The translations under genes and the position numbers were made by a program. 9,864 bases of DNA from Prevotella sp. GTDB taxonomy: Bacteria; Bacteroidota; Bacteroidia; Bacteroidales; Bacteroidaceae. The stretch lies in assembly GCA_016283605.1 (NCBI GenBank), contig JAEENF010000121.1, forward strand, positions 1 to 9,864. Direction: 5' to 3'. This document shows, one piece after another, positions 5,794 through 9,864 of this stretch (position 1 is the stretch's first letter; each line of letters starts with the position of its first letter). The notes beneath the pieces were generated by a model that ran no database searches, was not told the DNA's origin, and saw nothing but the letters and a program-made list of their open reading frames with translations.

Positions 5794-7467
5794 TTATCTA
5801 CTTGGAGCCAGTATCTTACGATATTCTTCGGGGTTACGGAGCAGGCCTTCGGCCTCTTTCAGCTGACGGTCGTAATTGAGTCCGGCCTCAATAGCACCGG
5901 CCTGATAATAGTAAGCCGCGATGATGTCCGACTCCAGGAGCTGCAGGAGCACGGCCTTGTGTTTCTCCAGGTCGAAGGCGACATCATGGTTCAGCTTGGC
6001 CTTGAGGTTGTCGAAGGCCTCCTTGGCCTCATCGTAATAGCCCTCGAACTTCGCCGTCTTCACCAGTTGGTCGAGCTGTTTCATGCTGACGGGATCATAC
6101 GTAAAGCCACTCTTGATGACGCGTGCCTTGAACTCGTCCCAGTCTGCTTCCGTGAGATGGAACGCCGCAGGGGCAGCGATCGTCGGGTGCTTGGCGATAT
6201 AGCCTACCACATAGTCGAACATCACCTCCGTCGAGTCTTGTCCTGTGGCAGAGAGATAGAAGGCGATATTGGGAATGGTGTCGGCCTTGATCTCGATATC
6301 CGGTTTGATACCTCCCCCGTCACGCACCTCACGGCCGCCGACAGTATAAAAGACCTTCGTCAGCGAGTCGGGGATATGCTCCCGATAGCCGCCACCGCTG
6401 TGCTTGTAATTGATGGCCTGGATACAGCGTCCGCTGGGGATGTAGTATTTCGAGGTCGTCACCTTCAAGTTGGTGTTGTAAGGCAGGTCGATGGGAATCT
6501 GCACGAGACCCTTGCCGTAGGTCCTCGTACCCATGACGACGGCACGGTCGAGGTCCTGCAGGGCACCACTGGTAATCTCGCTGGCACTGGCCGTCTCGCC
6601 GTTGACGAGTACCACGATGGGCATCACGGTGTCAACGGGTTCCAACAGGGTCCTATACGTCCTTGAAGCCTCCTTCAGCTTACCGCGGTTCTCGACGACG
6701 GTCATGCCCTTCGGTATCCAGAGGTTGACGATGTTAACCGCCTCAGCCTCAGAGCCTCCGCCATTGTTGCGCAGGTCGAGGATCAGCGACGTAGCGCCCT
6801 GTTTCTTCAGGTCGATGAAAGCCCGACGGACCTCCTTGCTGCTCTCCTGCGTGAACGAGTTGAAATTGATATAGCCGATGTTCCCCTCGCGCATACCGTA
6901 ATAAGGTAGTTCGGGCAGTTTGATGTTCTTGCGGGTAATCTTGAACTTCAGTTCCTTCTGCAGCGAGGGACGGAACACCTTCAGCTGGAAGCTGGTGCCG
7001 GGTTCGCCACGCAGATGGCTGCTGACGTAGCTGACATCCTTCTTGGTCATCAGCGAGTCGTCGATGCTCAGGATGATGTCACCCTTCTTCAGTCCAGCCT
7101 CCGCAGCAGGCATATTGGCGTAGGGCTCGTCGATACAGACACGATCCAGTTTCTGGTGCTTGCGGATGAGCGCACCGATACCGGCATACTTGCCTGTGAG
7201 CATCATCTTCAAGTCCTTCGTCTCGTCGGAGGCGTAGTACTCGGTATAGGGGTCCAGACTGCGGAGCATCGCGTTGATGCCCGTGCCGATGGTCTCTTTC
7301 GGATCGAGGGTGTCTACATAGAGCAGCTCGAGGTTCTTATAGATATTGTTGAAGATGTCCAGGTTCTTGGCCACCTCGAAATGATGGTCTTTCTGGCTCT
7401 GTGCCTGAGTCGTCAGTGCCACGGCGAACATCAGAAAAAGTGTTGGAAATAATCGCTTCATTGTCAT
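5794..7467 (-). CDS. Secreted CtpA-like S41 family serine protease with PDZ domain
   Basis: The 557-residue product resembles carboxy-terminal processing proteases, which act in the periplasm on C-terminal tails of substrates. A signal peptide spans about residues 1-22 (KRLFPTLFLMFAVALTTQA). Its cleavage near QAQ is inferred, and no lipobox cysteine is present. The PDZ domain lies at about 85-175, with GIGALI and AEAGLKKGD. The S41 core follows, with LDLRNNGGG at 230-238. The nucleophile Ser294 lies in ETASASE and the general base Lys319 in YGKG. The 25-residue spacing between them fits the Ser/Lys dyad of the family. The core closes with GGIKPDI near 385-391, and about 165 further helical residues follow, a common extra in Bacteroidetes members. 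The start may be Met1 or Met3 (7461), since both leave the signal intact. The substrate is unknown. A tRNA terminator stands immediately upstream, so it probably has its own weak promoter, which I could not identify with confidence. Confidence 0.93.
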   Translation of the reverse strand: MTMKRLFPTLFLMFAVALTTQAQSQKDHHFEVAKNLDIFNNIYKNLELLYVDTLDPKETIGTGINAMLRSLDPYTEYYASDETKDLKMMLTGKYAGIGALIRKHQKLDRVCIDEPYANMPAAEAGLKKGDIILSIDDSLMTKKDVSYVSSHLRGEPGTSFQLKVFRPSLQKELKFKITRKNIKLPELPYYGMREGNIGYINFNSFTQESSKEVRRAFIDLKKQGATSLILDLRNNGGGSEAEAVNIVNLWIPKGMTVVENRGKLKEASRTYRTLLEPVDTVMPIVVLVNGETASASEITSGALQDLDRAVVMGTRTYGKGLVQIPIDLPYNTNLKVTTSKYYIPSGRCIQAINYKHSGGGYREHIPDSLTKVFYTVGGREVRDGGGIKPDIEIKADTIPNIAFYLSATGQDSTEVMFDYVVGYIAKHPTIAAPAAFHLTEADWDEFKARVIKSGFTYDPVSMKQLDQLVKTAKFEGYYDEAKEAFDNLKAKLNHDVAFDLEKHKAVLLQLLESDIIAAYYYQAGAIEAGLNYDRQLKEAEGLLRNPEEYRKILAPSR

Positions 7468-7500
7468 TGCCTTTAGTCATTACAACCTACGAAAATGAGC

Positions 7501-7531
7501 AAAGAAAAAAGCGACCTACGATGTAGGTCGC
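7501..7531 (-). terminator. Intrinsic terminator of tRNA-Asn
   Basis: On the minus strand GCGACCTAC, a 3-nt loop and GTAGGTCGC form a perfect 9-bp stem, followed by TTTTTTCTTT. It starts 9 nt after the 3' end of the tRNA and is the clearest terminator in the window. No T-run follows the stem on the plus strand, so it acts in one direction. Confidence 0.92.
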
Positions 7532-7539
7532 CTTCTTCG

Positions 7540-7613
7540 CGCTTCAGGATGGGCTTGAACCAACGACCCCCTGATTAACAGTCAGGTGCTCTAACCAACT
7601 GAGCTACTGAAGC
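7540..7613 (-). tRNA. tRNA-Asn (anticodon GTT)
   Basis: The 74-nt cloverleaf folds with a 7-bp acceptor stem (GCTTCAG/CTGAAGC), the D-arm GCTC..GAGC, the anticodon stem CCTGA/TCAGG around loop CTGTTAA with anticodon GTT, and a T-loop TTCAAGC. The discriminator base is G, as usual for Asn. The 3' CCA is not encoded. The T-stem GTTGG/CCATC has one T-T mismatch at pair 50-64, which is unusual but leaves four good pairs. It is a single-gene unit with a promoter at 7667-7636 and a terminator at 7531-7501. Confidence 0.95.
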
Positions 7614-7635
7614 AGTCATTTGTTGTAAGCGGGTG

Positions 7636-7667
7636 CAAAGGTACGACGATTTTTCGAAACCACCAAA
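7636..7667 (-). promoter_or_regulatory. Bacteroidetes-type promoter of tRNA-Asn
   Basis: The minus strand has TTTG at 7667-7664 (-33 box), 20 nt of spacer and TACCTTTG at 7643-7636 (-7 box). This matches the TTTG/TAnnTTTG promoter of the Bacteroidetes primary sigma factor. The predicted start is near 7629, which leaves about 16 nt of 5' leader on the tRNA precursor. Confidence 0.82.
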
Positions 7668-7683
7668 TATTTTCCAAACTTTT

Positions 7684-8256
7684 TTACGAAAAAATCGTTT
7701 TTTCTACGATTTCAGGGAAATAACGCATCTCGAGTTCGTGTTCTTTGGCCGCAATATCGTCGACAGTGTCTTCGGGCGAGAGTGCACACTTGTACTGTGC
7801 GATGATCTCTCCGCCATCGCAGACGGGGGTGACATAATGCACCGTCATACCCGTTTCCGTCTCGCCGGCAGCCTTCACGGCCTCGTGGACGTGATGTCCC
7901 CACATGCCCTTACCGCCATACTTCGGCAAAAGTGCCGGATGGAGGTTGACGATCTTACGGGGGAAGGCCTCAATCAGAAAGTCGGGGATCAAAGGCAGGA
8001 AACCTGCGAGGACAATGAATTGGATGTCGTACTTGCGCAACAGGGGTAGCATGACGTCAGGATCATTAAGTTCCGGTTTTGTAACGACCACGGAGGGTAC
8101 ACCTAACTTATTAGCGCGCACGAGCGCGTAGGCATCGGCACGGTTGCTGATGACCAATGGCGTGGACACACGGTCTGAGCCCTCAAAATATCGGATGAGG
8201 TTCTCGCAGTTGCTACCACTGCCCGACACGAAGATGGCTATATTGACTTTAGACAT
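7684..8256 (-). CDS. purN: Phosphoribosylglycinamide formyltransferase (GAR transformylase)
   Basis: PurN transfers a formyl group from 10-formyltetrahydrofolate to GAR in the third step of de novo purine synthesis, in the cytoplasm. The 190 residues are complete and of family length. The phosphate-binding loop SGSGSN is at 11-16. The active-site block NLHPALLPKYGG at 104-115 carries the catalytic Asn104 and His106. Asp147 in VCDGGEII is the third catalytic residue. KGMWG after the block is, from memory, the form seen in Bacteroidetes instead of the E. coli-type loop. It stands apart from other purine genes here. The upstream stem-loop separates it from pnp, and it ends 70 nt before the tRNA-Asn gene, whose promoter begins within 20 nt of the purN stop. 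No clear promoter of its own was recognised. Confidence 0.96.
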   Translation of the reverse strand: MSKVNIAIFVSGSGSNCENLIRYFEGSDRVSTPLVISNRADAYALVRANKLGVPSVVVTKPELNDPDVMLPLLRKYDIQFIVLAGFLPLIPDFLIEAFPRKIVNLHPALLPKYGGKGMWGHHVHEAVKAAGETETGMTVHYVTPVCDGGEIIAQYKCALSPEDTVDDIAAKEHELEMRYFPEIVEKTIFS

Positions 8257-8259
8257 TTT

Positions 8260-8282
8260 GACTGTAGACTATAGATTATAGA
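8260..8282 (-). repeat. Three tandem heptamers TCTA(T/C)A(A/G) before purN
   Basis: The minus strand reads TCTATAA, TCTATAG, TCTACAG and then TC directly before the AAA-ATG of purN. A degenerate further copy (TCTAAAG) follows the ATG inside codons 2-4. The period is exactly 7 nt, as in the GTGAA element, but the unit is different. The tract is A/T-rich and occupies the ribosome-landing region of purN. Confidence 0.6.
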
Positions 8283-8286
8283 TAAA

Positions 8287-8317
8287 GCCCGCACCCACTT
8301 GGTAGAGAGGATGCGGG
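8287..8317 (-). terminator. Stem-loop between pnp and purN, probable weak terminator
   Basis: On the minus strand CCCGCATCC, a 12-nt loop and GGGTGCGGG form a 9-bp stem with one T-G pair. The same stem has a C-A mismatch on the plus strand, so the fold favours minus-strand RNA. The following CTTTATC is a poor T-run. It would serve as the end of pnp, or as a stabilising or leader hairpin for purN. Confidence 0.55.
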
Positions 8318-8329
8318 ACTTGTTATATC

Positions 8330-8372
8330 GAGCGGTAGCAAATTCTTCACTTTTCACTATTCACTCTTCACT
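8330..8372 (-). repeat. Dispersed heptamer repeat element, copy B
   Basis: On the minus strand four AGTGAAN heptamers (8372-8345) are followed by AATTTGCTACCGCTC (8344-8330). It is 37/43 identical to copy A at 5712-5754 and lies in the opposite orientation. It begins 3 nt after the pnp stop codon. The 118 nt between pnp and purN hold only this element, the stem-loop and the second heptamer tract. Confidence 0.7.
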
Positions 8373-8374
8373 TT

Positions 8375-9864
8375 TTAGAAGTCCATGTGGTCGAGGGAAT
8401 CACCGAGGTCTTTGGGCTCGTTGTTCTCCTTCGGAGCCTGAGGTGCCTCCTCCTGATGTTCAGGACGGGGACGACGGTCGCCATGACGCTCACGACGGTC
8501 TCCGCGATCACCACGATCACGACGCTCTCCACGGTCGCGACGCTCACCACGCTCAGGGCGCTCACGGCGCTCACCACGGGCTGGACGCTCCACATAGTCG
8601 GCGGGCTTCTCAATCAGTACACGATGAGAGAGCTTGTACTTACCGGTCTTAGGATCGATCTCAAGGAGCTTCACCTGGATGTGGTCACCCTCCTTGATGC
8701 CTGCCTCCTCAACGGTCTCGAGGCGCTTCCAGTCAATCTCGGAGATATGGAGCAGACCATCCTTGCCGGGCATAATCTCAACGAAGCAGCCGTAAGGCAT
8801 GATCGAGCGGACCACACCGTCGTAGATCTCACCCACCTCGGGGATAGCCACGATGGCCTTGATCTTGGCGATGGCAGCATCGATTTTCTCCTTGTTGGGA
8901 GCGCTCACCTGTACGTGACCTACGCCGTCAGCCTCATCGATGGTGATGGTAGCACCCGTATCCTCCTGCATCTGCTGGATGATCTTACCACCAGGGCCAA
9001 TCACGGCACCGATGAACTCCTTAGGAATATCGAAGGCCTCGATACGTGGTACCTGAGGCTTCATCTCTGCACGAGGCTCTGCGATGGTATCGGTGAGGCA
9101 CTTCAGAATGTGCTCACGACCAGCCTTGGCCTGCATGAGGGCCTTCTCGAGAATCTCGAACGACAGACCGTCGCACTTGATATCCATCTGGGTGGCTGTC
9201 AGACCGTCCTTCGTACCAGTGGTCTTGAAGTCCATATCGCCCAGGTGGTCCTCATCGCCGAGGATATCGCTCAATACAGCATATTTCTCTTCACCGGGAT
9301 TCTTGATCAGACCCATAGCGATACCAGAGACGGGCTTCTTCATGGGTACACCAGCGTCCATCAGGGCGAGGGTACCGGCACATACGGTAGCCATCGAAGA
9401 AGAACCGTTAGACTCGAGGATCTGGCTGACCAGACGAACCGTGTAAGGGAAGTCCTCAGGAATCTGACCCTTCAGACCGCGCCAGGCGAGGTGTCCGTGA
9501 CCAATCTCACGACGGCCTACGCCACGCTGGGCCTTGGCCTCACCCGTACAGAACGGCGGGAAGTTATAATGCAGCAGGAAACGCTGATAGCCGTGCTCCA
9601 AAACGTCGTCGACGAGCTTCTCATCGAGCTTGGTACCGAGGGTACAAGTGCTCAGCGACTGTGTCTCACCACGGGTGAAGATGGCACTTCCGTGAGGCAT
9701 GGGCAGAGGGCTGACCTCGCACCAGATCGGACGGATATCGGTGGTCTTACGGCCATCGAGACGGATACCCTCATCGAGGATGCAACGACGCATGGCATCG
9801 CGCTCCACATCGTGATAGTAACGCTCCATCATAGCCTCGTACTCGTCCTTGGAGATCTCTGAAT
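8375..9864 (-). CDS. pnp: Polynucleotide phosphorylase, C-terminal part (5' end beyond the window)
   Basis: PNPase degrades RNA 3' to 5' by phosphorolysis as a cytoplasmic trimer. The frame is open at the right edge. Positions below count from a methionine at 9832, which is internal because the first RNase PH core and most of the linker are missing. The second RNase PH core lies at about 25-240, with the phosphate-binding SNGSSSMA at 141-148. Asp195, Asp201 and Lys203 in GDEDHLGDMDFK correspond to E. coli Asp486, Asp492 and Lys494. The KH domain is at about 266-328, with GPGGKI at 279-284. The S1 domain is at about 333-407. The last 75 residues are a low-complexity tail built on RGER/RGDR/RRER units, then an acidic end, DSLDHMDF. 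No frameshift is seen. The stop codon is followed at once by repeat copy B. Confidence 0.96.
   Translation of the reverse strand, partial: SEISKDEYEAMMERYYHDVERDAMRRCILDEGIRLDGRKTTDIRPIWCEVSPLPMPHGSAIFTRGETQSLSTCTLGTKLDEKLVDDVLEHGYQRFLLHYNFPPFCTGEAKAQRGVGRREIGHGHLAWRGLKGQIPEDFPYTVRLVSQILESNGSSSMATVCAGTLALMDAGVPMKKPVSGIAMGLIKNPGEEKYAVLSDILGDEDHLGDMDFKTTGTKDGLTATQMDIKCDGLSFEILEKALMQAKAGREHILKCLTDTIAEPRAEMKPQVPRIEAFDIPKEFIGAVIGPGGKIIQQMQEDTGATITIDEADGVGHVQVSAPNKEKIDAAIAKIKAIVAIPEVGEIYDGVVRSIMPYGCFVEIMPGKDGLLHISEIDWKRLETVEEAGIKEGDHIQVKLLEIDPKTGKYKLSHRVLIEKPADYVERPARGERRERPERGERRDRGERRDRGDRGDRRERHGDRRPRPEHQEEAPQAPKENNEPKDLGDSLDHMDF

Noticed and set aside
5782..6666. 294-codon plus-strand frame
   Set aside because: It is antisense to the S41 protease, which has its catalytic dyad, PDZ domain and signal peptide. 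No recognisable domain is seen on the plus strand.
7682..7706. A/T hairpin GAAAAAA-CGA-TTTTTTC at the purN 3' end as a terminator
   Set aside because: The stem is all A-T apart from its ends and no T-run follows. It more likely reflects A/T-rich codons near the stop and overlaps the upstream side of the tRNA promoter.
9832..9832. Methionine at 9832 as the true start of pnp
   Set aside because: The protein here begins in the linker before the second RNase PH core, the frame is open to the window edge, and PNPases need the first core. The gene simply runs out of the window.
8387..9862. 491-codon open frame on the plus strand
   Set aside because: It lies wholly antisense to pnp, whose domains and active-site residues are clear. 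The translation resembles no family and is the shadow of biased codons.

Overview
This window looks like a chromosomal housekeeping segment from a member of the Bacteroidales, most likely a Prevotella-type genome with roughly even GC content. The assignment rests on three things. The NusA, IF-2, RimP and PurN sequences have the Bacteroidetes style. Two core promoter elements match TAnnTTTG rather than the proteobacterial -10 box. Most starts lack a Shine-Dalgarno sequence and have A/T-rich leaders instead. Every gene I can support lies on the minus strand, so the biological order runs from high to low coordinates.

Read in that order: (1) 9864-8375 is the 3' two-thirds of pnp (polynucleotide phosphorylase), ending in an Arg/Gly/Glu/Asp-rich tail. 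(2) 8374-8257 is a short intergenic region holding a heptamer repeat element, a stem-loop and a second 7-nt-period repeat. (3) 8256-7684 is purN (glycinamide ribonucleotide formyltransferase). (4) A Bacteroidetes-type promoter (7667-7636) drives tRNA-Asn (7613-7540), which ends in a strong intrinsic terminator (7531-7501). (5) 7467-5794 is a secreted, CtpA-like S41 serine protease. (6) 5793-5630 carries a second copy of the dispersed repeat in inverted orientation, a promoter core identical over 17 nt to that of the tRNA, and a terminator-like hairpin directly in front of rimP. (7) 5629-974 is the conserved rimP-nusA-infB cluster for ribosome maturation, transcription elongation/termination and translation initiation. 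(8) Behind infB lie a 44-residue membrane ORF and the start of a dCache-type membrane sensor that runs off the window at position 1.

The rimP-nusA-infB genes link RNA polymerase, 30S assembly and initiation. pnp and the tRNA are separate expression-related units nearby. No defence island, CRISPR array, insertion sequence or novel multigene system is visible. The unusual material is small-scale: a possible 17-codon leader ORF that contains the rimP leader hairpin and overlaps the rimP start as ATGA; a 43-nt heptamer-based repeat present twice in inverted orientation; an apparent duplication of the sensor gene's N-terminus in front of itself; and a nine-residue motif in the IF-2 linker that occurs twice with only synonymous codon differences.
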